A DNA stretch of 64,000 nt from Bacteroidia bacterium (GTDB lineage: Bacteria > Bacteroidota > Bacteroidia > J057 > JADKCL01). The number at the start of each line of letters is the position of its first letter. Positions within the stretch are counted from its first letter, which is position 1. The translations under genes and the position numbers were made by a program. The notes under the pieces were generated by a model. That model did no database searches, had not been told where the DNA came from, and worked only from the letters and a program-made list of their open reading frames with translations. Location of the stretch: the NCBI GenBank assembly GCA_020635905.1, contig JACJYV010000004.1:496001-560000 (forward strand), in the 5' to 3' direction. Positions 51,205-59,993 of this stretch are shown here, one piece after another.

Positions 51205-51284
51205 AATAGGTACCTGCTCCAAAATTCCCCGAAAATAGCAATCATTCTTTAACCATAAAAGCACAACAAACACACAGATTTTGA

Positions 51285-51292
51285 TAACTTTG
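51285..51292 (+). promoter_or_regulatory. -7 box TAACTTTG for the nuclease gene
   Basis: Perfect TAnnTTTG match 29 bp before the ATG at 51322. No clear TTTG at -33. It lies in the 117-bp divergent region shared with the TonB receptor. Confidence 0.45.
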
Positions 51293-51321
51293 GAACTTTA
51301 GACAGATTATCAGTAATAACC

Positions 51322-52386
51322 ATGGAAAAAAGGCCTTTTTTGAAACGGAAACTTTACATTTTATTTACAATTCTGGGGATTTCTTCATCTCTGACTGCCC
51401 AGACCCTCGACCCAAATAAGGAATATTCCGTTTCCATCATCGGATTTTATAACGTGGAAAACCTTTTTGATACGGTTGACCAGCCCGGAGTGATCGACGA
51501 GGAGTACACTCCCGAGGGCTCCAACCACTGGGATGCACCCAAATATCAAAAGAAACTGGAGAACATTTCCGCGGTCATTGCCGACCTGGGCACCTCCACC
51601 TCGCCCGACGGGGTGGCCATTCTGGGGCTGTCCGAGATCGAAAACCGCTTTGTACTGGAAGATCTGGTCAAAATGCCTGCCATCGCGGATAGAAATTACC
51701 AGATTGTACACCACGACGGCCCCGACGAAAGGGGAGTGGATTGCGCCCTGATCTACAATCCCAAATATTTCACCCTGGAATCCAGCCAGAGTGTCCGCCT
51801 CAGGTTCAAAGATGCCCCCGAGGACAAAACCCGCGACCAACTGGTGGTGACGGGTACCCTGATGGGCGAAAGGATTCACGTGCTGGTGGCCCACTGGCCT
51901 TCCCGCCGCGGAGGCATGAAAGCCAGCCAACCCAAACGACTCGCCGCGGCGGCCCTGGGACGTTCCATCGTGGACTCCATCCTGGAAGCCGAGCCCGGAG
52001 CCAAGATATTTTACATGGGCGACCTCAACGACGATCCGGTCAACAACAGTGTGCGCAAGGTGATGAATGCCGGCGACAAGACCGAAAACCTGCATGCCGA
52101 TGAATCATTCAACCCCATGCTCGACCTGTACCGCAAGGGTATCGGCACCCTGGCCTGGGGCGATAGCTGGAACCTTTTCGATCAGATCATTGTGACCCCT
52201 GGTCTTCTGGGTAAAAATTTCGCAAGCTGGCAGTACTATGCCGCCAAGGTCTATAATAAAGCCTATCTCACCCAGTCTGATGGTACTTTTGCGGGTTATC
52301 CCTTCCGCACCTTTGCGGGCGGTGCCTGGCTGGGCGGTTACTCAGACCACTTTCCAGTGTACATGCTCCTGATTCGCGAGAAATAA
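51322..52386 (+). CDS. Exported endonuclease/exonuclease/phosphatase-family protein
   Basis: 354 residues. Signal peptide (KRKLYILFTILGISSSLTAQ). Family motifs of the DNase I/EEP fold are complete: FYNVENLFD, LSEIENR (metal Glu), RGVDCALIYNP, VAHWPSRRGG (catalytic His), GDLNDDP and C-terminal GYSDHFPV (Asp-His). Such proteins cleave phosphodiester bonds in DNA or RNA, or phosphate esters. Divergent from a TonB receptor / DUF5689 / OB-fold operon, so it probably degrades extracellular DNA for uptake (inference). It has no T9SS tail, so periplasm or outer membrane is likely. The following gene starts 6 bp after its stop. Confidence 0.9.
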   Translation: MEKRPFLKRKLYILFTILGISSSLTAQTLDPNKEYSVSIIGFYNVENLFDTVDQPGVIDEEYTPEGSNHWDAPKYQKKLENISAVIADLGTSTSPDGVAILGLSEIENRFVLEDLVKMPAIADRNYQIVHHDGPDERGVDCALIYNPKYFTLESSQSVRLRFKDAPEDKTRDQLVVTGTLMGERIHVLVAHWPSRRGGMKASQPKRLAAAALGRSIVDSILEAEPGAKIFYMGDLNDDPVNNSVRKVMNAGDKTENLHADESFNPMLDLYRKGIGTLAWGDSWNLFDQIIVTPGLLGKNFASWQYYAAKVYNKAYLTQSDGTFAGYPFRTFAGGAWLGGYSDHFPVYMLLIREK

Positions 52387-52392
52387 TTCCCC

Positions 52393-53304
52393 ATGCGCAG
52401 AATCCTCCTTTTGCTGCCCTGCCTGGGGTTGCTGTTGGCTTGTAACGGACCCATAGGTAATCACGGAGGACTTTACCTCAGGGCAGATGACAGCCCAAAC
52501 TGGCAAAAGGTGGATGAGGGATTGCCCCCCGGCGATCCCGTTACCCATCTGGGGCGCCGCAAAACCCTGGTTCTGGCTTCCACCACCCAACACGGATTGT
52601 ACATGAACTGGGACGGCCTCCATACCTGGCTCCCCTCTGCCAATGGTTTGCCCTCAACTCCTGAAATTGTCTCCATGCTTTCCATCGGGGAAAATTGTCT
52701 GCTGGGCACCCGCGAGCAGGGCATTTTTCTCTCCAAAAACAACGGATCCCAATGGGAACCCTCCGGGGCCGGACTGGGCAATACCCACATTACCTGTCTG
52801 GCCACCCACCAGCAACAGGTTTATTGCGGCACCACCCGGGGCATTTACCTCTCACCCGACCGCGGACTTTCCTGGAAACCTGCCTGGGGCGATAAATGGG
52901 TGTATGATTTTGCCTCTCATCAGGATGCGATGCTGGCCGCTTTGGAGGATGGTATCGTGCGCAGCACCGACCAGGGCCTCAACTGGAAATATGTGTGGCA
53001 GGGTGGGCGGGTTACCCAATTGGTTTCCCTGTCTGGCTCCGTGTTGGCGGTGACGGAGGAAAATGTCTTTTACCAATCTACAGACGCGGGCCAAAGCTGG
53101 CAAAAACTGACCACCAACCCGCCCCGCGGCATTATCAACCAATTGCTGTTTCACGACGGAAAAACCTATGCCTGCATGTCGAATGGGCTGTTTGTGGCGG
53201 GAGACGATCCCGCCCACTGGGAGCAGGCTGAGGGCCTGCCTGCGGGGCCGGTGCTGGATATCCTGCCCTGCGAAGCAGGGTTGCTGGTTTCTGTGGGGTT
53301 GTAA
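52393..53304 (+). CDS. Beta-propeller (BNR/YCF48-like) lipoprotein
   Basis: 303 residues. Lipoprotein signal MRRILLLLPCLGLLLAC (Cys 17). The rest is six or seven repeats of about 40 residues with the Asp-box pattern S-D-G-SW: STDQGLNWKYVW, STDAGQSWQKL, SPDRGLSWKPAW, SKNNGSQWEPSG. That is typical of BNR/photosystem II stability-factor-like propellers. Predicted to sit on the outer membrane. Its start 6 bp after the nuclease stop suggests co-transcription, but the functional link is unclear. Confidence 0.8.
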   Translation: MRRILLLLPCLGLLLACNGPIGNHGGLYLRADDSPNWQKVDEGLPPGDPVTHLGRRKTLVLASTTQHGLYMNWDGLHTWLPSANGLPSTPEIVSMLSIGENCLLGTREQGIFLSKNNGSQWEPSGAGLGNTHITCLATHQQQVYCGTTRGIYLSPDRGLSWKPAWGDKWVYDFASHQDAMLAALEDGIVRSTDQGLNWKYVWQGGRVTQLVSLSGSVLAVTEENVFYQSTDAGQSWQKLTTNPPRGIINQLLFHDGKTYACMSNGLFVAGDDPAHWEQAEGLPAGPVLDILPCEAGLLVSVGL

Positions 53305-53324
53305 TTTACTGTGGTGGTTTTTTT

Positions 53325-53628
53325 TAACACAAAGACACGAAGTTCACCAAGTTTTTCTTATCAATATTTGGCTTGCCAAATACTCACGGAAAAACCAGAG
53401 ATGGGAAAACCTGGACTGAACAATATCCAAGTACCTTTGTGTTTCTTTGTGTTGAAATAATTCAAAGAAGCATAAGCTTCTTTTAGAAAACCCAATAGAA
53501 AATCTCCTAACCACCCAAATGGACTCCGTGTCTCTGTGTTTTTATTATCTTCGAACTTTCCAATTTGGCAAGCCAAACAATCTTCATGAACTTTGTGTCT
53601 TTGTGTCTTTGTGTTGAAAATCGTTTTG
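53325..53628. repeat. Intergenic inverted repeats with AACACAAAGACAC words
   Basis: The left arm from about 53327 (AACACAAAGACACGAAGTTC, continuing to ATTTGGCTTGCCAAAT near 53380) is mirrored by the right arm at about 53560-53625, which ends TTTGTGTCTTTGTGTTG. The arms are about 55 bp with small gaps and flank roughly 180 bp containing a third TTTGTGTTTCTTTGTGTTG copy. No ORF is seen. REP- or MITE-like remnant. Confidence 0.65.
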
Positions 53629-53649
53629 CTAATCCCCCACTCCCCCGCC

Positions 53650-54267
53650 ATGAATCAACCCCAAAAGATAGACCTCACCACCTGGGACCGCAAAGCCCCC
53701 TATACCTTCTTCCGCGACTTCGACATCCCCTTCTTCAACCTCACCGCCAACGTCGATGTCACCCACCTGCTTGAAAAAGCGCGGGCCTCCGGGCAATCCT
53801 TTTTCCTGTATTGTCTCTACCAGGCCCTCAAAGCGGCCAATTCCATGCCCGAATTTCGCTACCGTCTCGCAGGCGACGAGGTCATGCTCTACCCCGAAGT
53901 GCATGCCGGGGCCACCGTGATCCTGCCCGACCAATCCTTCATCTTCACCTTCATCCCCTGGCAACCCGGTCAGGCCGCCTTCCTCGAAACCTCCCGTGCG
54001 ACTATCGACCGCCAAAAGGAGGCCCGCGAATTCACGCCCCACCTGCGCACCGACATGATCTACTTCTCGGCCGTGCCCTGGGTGTCCTTCACCAGCGTAC
54101 AGCACGCCCGCAAATTCGACTGCCACGACTCCATACCCCGCATCGTTTTCGGTAAATATTTTCATCAAAACGGCCAAATCCTCATGCCCGTCTCCGTGGA
54201 ACTGCACCACGCCCTGGCCGACGGGTACCATGTGGGGGCGTTTTTGGAGAGGTTTGGCAGCTTGTAG
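53650..54267 (+). CDS. Chloramphenicol acetyltransferase (CAT)-family acyltransferase
   Basis: 205 residues, normal CAT length. Start MNQPQKIDLTTWDRKAPYTF fits the family's WxR---F-F---d start. The catalytic motif HHALADG is at 186-192, with the active-site His and the structural Asp both present. The middle keeps the RYRLAGDEV and FSFIF-like strands of the fold. Transfers an acetyl group from acetyl-CoA to a hydroxyl; whether chloramphenicol is the substrate cannot be told, since many chromosomal CAT-like proteins act on other compounds. Trimeric and cytoplasmic by family. Single gene after a repeat-rich gap. Confidence 0.85.
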   Translation: MNQPQKIDLTTWDRKAPYTFFRDFDIPFFNLTANVDVTHLLEKARASGQSFFLYCLYQALKAANSMPEFRYRLAGDEVMLYPEVHAGATVILPDQSFIFTFIPWQPGQAAFLETSRATIDRQKEAREFTPHLRTDMIYFSAVPWVSFTSVQHARKFDCHDSIPRIVFGKYFHQNGQILMPVSVELHHALADGYHVGAFLERFGSL

Positions 54268-54429
54268 CTGCGTGCTTCAGGCATCAAACTTCGGGCATTC
54301 CCATTTGCAAGGTCAAATAATCATCGGGATATTCTCCAAAGGAATATCCCTGGCATGTGTCTTTGGGTTTATTCATTTCAAGCCATAAGCAGCCACAAAG
54401 TGGGCCGTCACCAGAAAATCCCGACTCCC

Positions 54430-54545
54430 GCACCACCTTCCGCGTCCTCACCCAATCACCCGCACTCATCCTAAGCAGATAAGTCCCCGCTGGCAGACCT
54501 TTCAGGTCAAGCCGGGTTTCGAAGGGAGCTCCCCGGGTAAATTGA
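54430..54545 (-). pseudogene. Remnant of a T9SS cargo gene (sorting tail only)
   Basis: On the minus strand this segment encodes FETRLDLKGLPAGTYLLRM followed by SAGDWVRTRKVVRES, a textbook end of a T9SS type A sorting tail. The rest of the gene is absent: just upstream (higher coordinates) the sequence becomes a transposase fragment in another frame. The frame runs on to 54284 beyond the normal tail end, probably because the original stop was lost. A dead gene end. Confidence 0.6.
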
Positions 54546-54774
54546 AAAATACACTTTCCAGCGTGTCATGGGAAGGCATTCCGTTCTCAAGGCGCAGAAC
54601 CTTGCGCAGAAATGGCTCCCCGGCCTTGCCGAAGTCTTCCATATCCTCCCAGACCTTTGCCCGACATAAAATGGCAATGATGGCCAATCCGATAATTTCC
54701 GACAATAATTGCGGCGTCGCATTTCCAGTTCGAGGGTCTGGTACCGATCCAAAGTGCTCTTCAAACGAGGTCAT
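54546..54774 (-). pseudogene. ISAs1-type transposase N-terminal fragment
   Basis: From the ATG at 54774: SFEEHFGSVPDPRTGNA, then EIIGLAIIAILCRAKVWEDM and NGMPSHDTLESVFFNL. This is the start of ISAs1-family (DDE_Tnp_1-associated) transposases, covering only about 75 of some 370 residues. The DDE catalytic core is missing and the frame runs into the T9SS tail remnant. A truncated IS, inactive. The remaining stretches 54268-54429 and 54775-54890 hold no recognisable gene. Confidence 0.8.
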
Positions 54775-54902
54775 AGGAATTTTTGACTTCAAAAAATAAT
54801 AAATGCACATGCGGCAAACAGCGGTTATTTACCACCCGAATTAAACTTATTCAGTTTTCAGATTTTCAAATGTGTGTTGCCCTGATCCCAGCCTTTTTGC
54901 AT

Positions 54903-54933
54903 TTTGGGCCTAACCTTTTTTGTGGTAAATTGG
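54903..54933 (+). promoter_or_regulatory. Promoter of the pirin operon
   Basis: TTTG at 54903-54906, 19-bp spacer, then TAAATTGG at 54926-54933 (7 of 8 to TAnnTTTG). The leader to the ATG at 54962 would be about 22 bases. Confidence 0.5.
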
Positions 54934-54961
54934 TTAGTTGTTGGAACATGGTTTGGATCAG

Positions 54962-55942
54962 ATGAAACGCAAAGAATTTATCAAACGTGCGGCCGCTTCA
55001 GTGGGAAGCATGGCCATTGCCTACACGGCCATTGGCAAAGGATTAGAAAAAGGATTGGGCCTGGGCCAGGCTTATCGCTCGGTGGGCAGAATCGTCCCTG
55101 CTTTCATTGCCCGTCCTGCACCCACCCTGACGGTCAATCGCACCCTGCCCTTCGGGCGGGAAAATTACATCATTGATCCTTTCGTGATGCTTGACCATTT
55201 TGGCCCCAAAAAGGTCAAACCCGGGGAAGGTATTGGGGTGGGTCCCCACCCGCACCGTGGCTTTGAGCCGGTCACCTTCATGTTTGAAGGGCATGTGGAG
55301 CACAAGGATTCCCTTGGCAACACAGGTTTGCTGGACAGCGGGGGCGTGCAATGGATGACTTCAGGCTCGGGGATTGTGCACTCAGAAGATATGTGCAAGC
55401 GCTATGAGGGCGAAGGAGGGATGCTGCATGGGATCCAATTGTGGGTGAATCTGCCCGCAAAAAACAAAATGGCCAGTCCGGGCTACCAGAATATCCAGGT
55501 GGGAGACATTCCAGTGACCACTTTACAAGAGGGAAAAGTGACCGTGAAGGTGGTGGCGGGGGAGGGATTCTCTAAAAAAGGGCCCGCCCGTACCTTTACG
55601 CCCATTTTGGCTTTTATGATCCGTATGCAGCCGGGAACCCGGCTGGAAGTGCCTGCACCAACCCATTATAATGCCTTTACCCAGCTCCTGACTGGCAGTT
55701 TGCTGGTCAACGGGCAGGTTATCAGCGGCAGTAATCTGGTGATGTACCAAAATGATGCGGCCCAGGTAATGCTGGAAGTGCCTGCGGAAAGTGAGACGGA
55801 GGCGGAAATCCTCTTTCTGGCCGGTCAACCCATCAACGAACCCGTGTTTTCCTACGGTCCCTTTGTGATGAACAGCCGGGAGGAGATCGAGGCCGCCTAC
55901 CGCGACTACCAGGAGGGAAAAATGGGCGCCATTACCCATTGA
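54962..55942 (+). CDS. Pirin-family protein with Tat-like N-terminal signal
   Basis: 326 residues from ATG 54962. Two cupin domains; the N-terminal one carries the metal ligands of pirins, HPHRGFE (two His) and SGIVHSE (His, Glu), so it can bind iron. Pirins are usually cytoplasmic quercetinases or cofactors of about 230-300 residues. Here the first 25 residues (KRKEFIKRAAASVGSMAIAY) look like a twin-arginine-type signal in which one Arg is Lys, suggesting export of a folded metalloprotein (inference). First gene of an apparent five-gene operon with MFS, GNAT, bestrophin-like and MBL-fold genes. It may act on aromatic compounds or in oxidative stress. Confidence 0.85.
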   Translation: MKRKEFIKRAAASVGSMAIAYTAIGKGLEKGLGLGQAYRSVGRIVPAFIARPAPTLTVNRTLPFGRENYIIDPFVMLDHFGPKKVKPGEGIGVGPHPHRGFEPVTFMFEGHVEHKDSLGNTGLLDSGGVQWMTSGSGIVHSEDMCKRYEGEGGMLHGIQLWVNLPAKNKMASPGYQNIQVGDIPVTTLQEGKVTVKVVAGEGFSKKGPARTFTPILAFMIRMQPGTRLEVPAPTHYNAFTQLLTGSLLVNGQVISGSNLVMYQNDAAQVMLEVPAESETEAEILFLAGQPINEPVFSYGPFVMNSREEIEAAYRDYQEGKMGAITH

Positions 55943-56016
55943 AGAATTTCGGAAAAATTCCGAAACTTAAATGCTCCTCCAGGGGTTACCCTGTCACTGC
56001 CCTTTAATCCGTGTGC

Positions 56017-57186
56017 ATGCCGTCAAATCTGCGCCTGAAGGCGTCTCTTCTTTTTCTGAGTTCACTATCTGTCATGGCGGGGGCCACCATTGCGCCCTCT
56101 TTGCCATCCATGGCAAAGGTTTTTGCCAGCTATCCGCGGGCAGAATTGCTTACCCAGCTGATCCTGACCGTGCCAGCCCTGGCCATTGTGCTGGTGGCCC
56201 CCTTCGTGGGCCGCATCATTGACAAAACTGGCCGCCTGCGGCTGTTATTGGTTTCCGTGGTGCTGTATGCAGCTGCGGGCACTTCAGGTTTGTACCTCGA
56301 CGATCTGTACCTCATTCTGGCAGGACGAATTTTGCTGGGCTTTGCCGTAGGAGGGATCGCCACCACGGTGATTACCCTGGCAGGAGATTACTGGCAGGGA
56401 CAGGAAAGACAAGGCTTCCTGGGCATCCAGGGAGCTTTTATGGCTTTGGGAGGAGTGATTTTTGTGGGATCGGGCGGCCTGCTGGCCGATCTGCACTGGC
56501 GGGCGCCTTTCTGGATCTATGCCCTGTCACTGCTTGGAATTCCCCTGATCATGTATGTGCTGAAGGAACCAGAACGGGTTCAAAATCAGGCCGAACGGAA
56601 GGAGGGAGGCCGGGTCAACGGGGTGATTTGGTTTGTGTTTGCCACCATTTTTATGGTGATGCTGCTTTTTTACATGGTGCCTGTGCAGATTCCTTTTTTT
56701 CTCAAATACCTGCATCTGGAGAAAAGTGCACTTGCAGGAGCGGCGATTGTCTGTCTGACCCTTACGGGTGCCATTGCAGGCCTGATCTATCGTAAATTCA
56801 GCAGTATTTTCAGCTTTCAGCAGATCTATGCCTTTGGCTTTCTGCTTTCCGCAGTTGGCTATACCGTGGCCTCTCAGGCCACTGATTTTCTGCTCATTGG
56901 AGTGGGAATGTCGCTTTCAGGCTTTGGCATGGGTGTTTTTATGCCCAATACCAGTTCGTGGATACTTTCTCTGGCACCCGAACATCTGCGGGGGCGTTAC
57001 ATGGGCATCAATACCACCTGCATTTTTCTGGGACAGTTTTTTTCTCCCATTCTCATTGGACCATTTATACAATGGTATTCTTTTCCCACTGCATTTTTGG
57101 GAGCAGCAGCGCTGATGGCAGGCATTTCAGCCGTATATTTCGCTTTTCATTTCTGGCAAAAAAGACAAATTGCCACTTCAGCTTAA
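56017..57186 (+). CDS. MFS transporter
   Basis: 389 residues from ATG 56017 (GTG 56011 is 2 codons earlier). Twelve membrane helices can be traced. Between helices 2 and 3 is GRIIDKTGRLRLL, the MFS G-x-x-D-R-x-G-R-[K/R] loop, and helix 5 contains GGVIFVGSGGLLAD, the antiporter-type Gly-rich motif. A long cytoplasmic loop (KEPERVQNQAERKEGG) lies between the two halves. Likely a drug/proton antiporter or sugar-type efflux carrier; substrate not predictable. 74 bp after the pirin gene and 8 bp before the GNAT gene, in one operon. Confidence 0.88.
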   Translation: MPSNLRLKASLLFLSSLSVMAGATIAPSLPSMAKVFASYPRAELLTQLILTVPALAIVLVAPFVGRIIDKTGRLRLLLVSVVLYAAAGTSGLYLDDLYLILAGRILLGFAVGGIATTVITLAGDYWQGQERQGFLGIQGAFMALGGVIFVGSGGLLADLHWRAPFWIYALSLLGIPLIMYVLKEPERVQNQAERKEGGRVNGVIWFVFATIFMVMLLFYMVPVQIPFFLKYLHLEKSALAGAAIVCLTLTGAIAGLIYRKFSSIFSFQQIYAFGFLLSAVGYTVASQATDFLLIGVGMSLSGFGMGVFMPNTSSWILSLAPEHLRGRYMGINTTCIFLGQFFSPILIGPFIQWYSFPTAFLGAAALMAGISAVYFAFHFWQKRQIATSA

Positions 57187-57194
57187 GGCTATTC

Positions 57195-57728
57195 ATGGAA
57201 ATCACCTTTCAAATCCCCCAAACAGGCGACCTTACCCGGGAAGAATATGAACTGTTGGTGAATCTGATTGTGAAGGTGTATGAGGAAACGGAGGCAGATT
57301 TGTTCAAAACCCAGATTCCACGCACAAGTTTGGAAGAATTGCAGGAATTGGTGGCAGAAAAACAATTTATTGTGGCGCGAATCGGTCAGGGAATAGTGGG
57401 AGGTTGCTATTTGCGCAGGCGAAATGATGAGGAAGCCGAATTTGGTATGCTGGCCACTTTGCCCGAACTTCAGGGCCAGGGAATCGGGCGGAGAATCATT
57501 GAGTTTGCCGGGTCTGAAAGCCGCAAAAACGGCTTCAAATATCTCCTGGCCGACGTTCTTTACCCTGCAGATGGAAGCAGCCACCCTTATAAAGATTTTT
57601 TGCTTTCGTGGTATGGCAAACTGGGATTTAACTACCACCGCGAACTGACTTTTGAAGCCAAATATGAAAAAGTGAAAGGCATGATGGCCCGCCCCTGTAA
57701 GATGATTATCCTGAGAAAAACACTTTAA
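57195..57728 (+). CDS. GNAT-family N-acetyltransferase
   Basis: 177 residues from ATG 57195, 8 bp after the MFS stop. Acetyl-CoA-binding motif A is EFGMLATLPELQGQGIGRRI with the Q-x-x-GxG/A signature near 92-97, followed by the FLLSWYGKLGFNY motif B. Transfers acetyl groups to an amine of a small molecule or protein; the substrate is not predictable. The longer open frame starting at 56958 overlaps the MFS gene and is not the real start. In the operon it may modify the compound handled by the transporter (inference). Confidence 0.85.
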   Translation: MEITFQIPQTGDLTREEYELLVNLIVKVYEETEADLFKTQIPRTSLEELQELVAEKQFIVARIGQGIVGGCYLRRRNDEEAEFGMLATLPELQGQGIGRRIIEFAGSESRKNGFKYLLADVLYPADGSSHPYKDFLLSWYGKLGFNYHRELTFEAKYEKVKGMMARPCKMIILRKTL

Positions 57729-57760
57729 CCGCTGCCAGAGAACACAAAACCACTTACCAC

Positions 57761-58792
57761 ATGTACATCCACAAAAATTTCCCCCTGACCGATGTCCTGA
57801 GATTTTCCTGGTTTCATCTGGTCTGGATAACCCTGTGGGCGGCTGCGGCCGTGTCCATCTATCAATACCTCAATTTCGAATGGCTGGCCATTCCCTGGCT
57901 TCCTGTGTCACTGGTTGGTACTGCAGTGGCCTTTTACCTGGGTTTTAAGAATAATTCAGCTTATGATCGCCTGTGGGAAGCCCGCAAAATCTGGGGAGGC
58001 ATCGTAAATGACAGCCGTACCTGGGGCACCATGGTGAAAAATTATCTCACCAATCAATTCAGGGAAAGTAATCTGAATGAAGGTCAGTTGAAGGAACATC
58101 ACCGTCGCCTTGTGTATCGCCACATTGCCTGGCTTTATACCCTGCGGCACCAATTGCTGAAAGTGACACCCTGGGAGCATGTCAATTCAAAACTGAGTGC
58201 CCACGCCGCAGTGGCCCGCGAATCAGCCATGTTGCGCCTCTTCAATTTCCCCGACTGGGAAACTGAAATGAAACGCATTCTTCCTGCGGAAGAATTTGAT
58301 AAAATCAAGGGCTTTGCCAATCCTGCAACCCAGTTGATCGATCAGCAAAGTATTGATTTAAAGAAGCTTAGGGAAATTGACCTCATTGATGACTTTCGTC
58401 ACATGGAACTGCAAAAATTGATGGGAAATTTCTACACTTTGCAGGGCCAGGCAGAGCGAATCAAGAATTTTCCGCTTCCCCGCCAGTATGGCTCCGTGAG
58501 TTTTTATTTTGTGGCCCTGTTCATGCTTTTGCTCCCTTTTGGCATGATTGGCGAATTCAAAGACCTGGGCAACAGCCTCATCTGGCTCTCTGTGCCCTTT
58601 ACTGCTTTGGTGGGATGGGTATTTATCATGATGGAACTGATTGGAGATTACAGCGAAAATCCTTTTGAACGGATGGCCAACGACATTCCCATGTATGCCC
58701 TTTCGCGTACCATTGAAATCGACCTGCGGGAAATGCTGGGCGAAACTGATTTACCCCCTAAAATCGAAGGAAAGCGGGGAATTCTCCTTTAA
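57761..58792 (+). CDS. Bestrophin-like (UPF0187) membrane protein
   Basis: 343 residues. The motifs YLGFKNNSAYDRLWEARKIWG and NDSRTW at about 60-90 are the bestrophin-family signature (R-N-SAY-R-WE-R--WG). The C-terminal part has LLLPFGMIGEF, then FIMMELIGDYSENPF. This last segment matches the family's E-IG-EIENPFG region (channel gate and acidic cluster). Four membrane helices. Bacterial members form pentameric anion or cation channels in the inner membrane. Third from last in the operon, 32 bp after the GNAT gene and 11 bp before the MBL-fold gene. Confidence 0.88.
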   Translation: MYIHKNFPLTDVLRFSWFHLVWITLWAAAAVSIYQYLNFEWLAIPWLPVSLVGTAVAFYLGFKNNSAYDRLWEARKIWGGIVNDSRTWGTMVKNYLTNQFRESNLNEGQLKEHHRRLVYRHIAWLYTLRHQLLKVTPWEHVNSKLSAHAAVARESAMLRLFNFPDWETEMKRILPAEEFDKIKGFANPATQLIDQQSIDLKKLREIDLIDDFRHMELQKLMGNFYTLQGQAERIKNFPLPRQYGSVSFYFVALFMLLLPFGMIGEFKDLGNSLIWLSVPFTALVGWVFIMMELIGDYSENPFERMANDIPMYALSRTIEIDLREMLGETDLPPKIEGKRGILL

Positions 58793-58803
58793 ACCAAGTG
58801 ATT

Positions 58804-59922
58804 ATGCTGCTGAATATTCTATTGATCATTGGGGCGCTTGCCCTTTTCATTACCCTGGTAACCGTGGCCGTAACCCGGCTTTCGCCTCAGTTTGGGGCGC
58901 CTCCAAGGGGCGAACGTCTGAGGAAATTGAAGCAGCACCCCCGTTTTTCCAGGGGAAAATTTACCAGTTACGTGCCCACGCCCGCCAACCTCGGGCCAGC
59001 CGCCATGGCCAAAGCCATGTGGGAGTTTGCCAAAGGCGACAAACGACGTCAGGCGAAGCCTGCGGATATTCCCATTGTGAAGTTGTCGCCCGATGAGTTG
59101 AAAAAGCCACATAATGGCCCGGCAGAAATCTACTGGTTTGGGCATTCCACCCTGTTGATTCGCATGGGAGGCAAAACCCTGCTCACTGATCCCATGCTGG
59201 GCCGGGCCCCGTCGCCCTTTCCTGCCATGGGCGGGAAGCGTTTTAATCCTGAATTACCCATCAATCCCGAAGATATTCCCTTCATAGATGCGGTTTTACT
59301 CTCCCACGACCACTATGACCACCTCGATTACGGCACAGTTTTGAAAATCAAAGACCGGGTCAGGCATTGGTTTGTGGCTCTGGGCACGGCGGGTCACCTG
59401 ATAAGATGGGGGGTGCCTGAATCCAACATTACGGAAATGGACTGGTGGGACAGCCATGAATTTGAAGGATTGCAATTCACCTCCGTACCCACCCGTCACT
59501 TTACCGGCCGCATCGGGCTTGATAACCAACGAACTCTCTGGATGGGGTTTGCGATCAAAAGCCAGCAGGAAAACATTCTTTTTGGAGCTGATTCGGGCTA
59601 TTTCAAAGGATTTTCAGAGATAGGAGAGAGGCTGGGGCCCTTTGACCTGACTATGCTGGAGTGCGGGCAATACGGGGATGCCTGGCCTTATATTCACATG
59701 GTACCCGAGGAAACTGCCCAGGCCCACCTCGATGTCAAAGGAAAAACCCTGATGCCCATTCACTGGGGCGCCTTTGCTCTGTCACTCCATCCCTGGGACG
59801 ATTCCATCAAAAGGGTAAAGGCAAAGGGAAAAGTATTGGGAATTGAATTTTGCACGCCCAAAATAGGCCAAAAAGTGGTCGTGGGTAGAAATTACCCGCA
59901 GGAAGATTGGTGGGTGAAATAA
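58804..59922 (+). CDS. Metallo-beta-lactamase-fold hydrolase, NAPE-PLD-like
   Basis: 372 residues from ATG 58804. An N-terminal membrane helix (NILLIIGALALFITLVTVAV) is followed by an MBL-fold domain: YWFGHSTLLIRMGG, LLTDPML, LLSHDHYDHLDY with HDHYDH at 168-173, PTRHFTGR, FGADSGYF and IHWGAFAL. The pattern WFGHST and the whole order match the NAPE-phospholipase-D/UlaG-like subgroup, which hydrolyses phospholipid-like esters with two metals. The membrane anchor fits a lipid substrate. Last gene of the operon, followed by 118 bp of regulatory-looking DNA. Confidence 0.88.
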   Translation: MLLNILLIIGALALFITLVTVAVTRLSPQFGAPPRGERLRKLKQHPRFSRGKFTSYVPTPANLGPAAMAKAMWEFAKGDKRRQAKPADIPIVKLSPDELKKPHNGPAEIYWFGHSTLLIRMGGKTLLTDPMLGRAPSPFPAMGGKRFNPELPINPEDIPFIDAVLLSHDHYDHLDYGTVLKIKDRVRHWFVALGTAGHLIRWGVPESNITEMDWWDSHEFEGLQFTSVPTRHFTGRIGLDNQRTLWMGFAIKSQQENILFGADSGYFKGFSEIGERLGPFDLTMLECGQYGDAWPYIHMVPEETAQAHLDVKGKTLMPIHWGAFALSLHPWDDSIKRVKAKGKVLGIEFCTPKIGQKVVVGRNYPQEDWWVK

Positions 59923-59957
59923 AGGAAAGACTTTTGCGTTTGTCCCTTATTCCTGCA

Positions 59958-59971
59958 CAGGACAAGTCCTG
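59958..59971. promoter_or_regulatory. Palindrome CAGGAC-AA-GTCCTG
   Basis: Perfect 6-bp arms 59958-59963 and 59966-59971, too short and without T-run for a terminator. A possible operator or the end of the preceding operon. Confidence 0.4.
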
Positions 59972-59993
59972 AGCATACGGAAAAATAAGTTTG

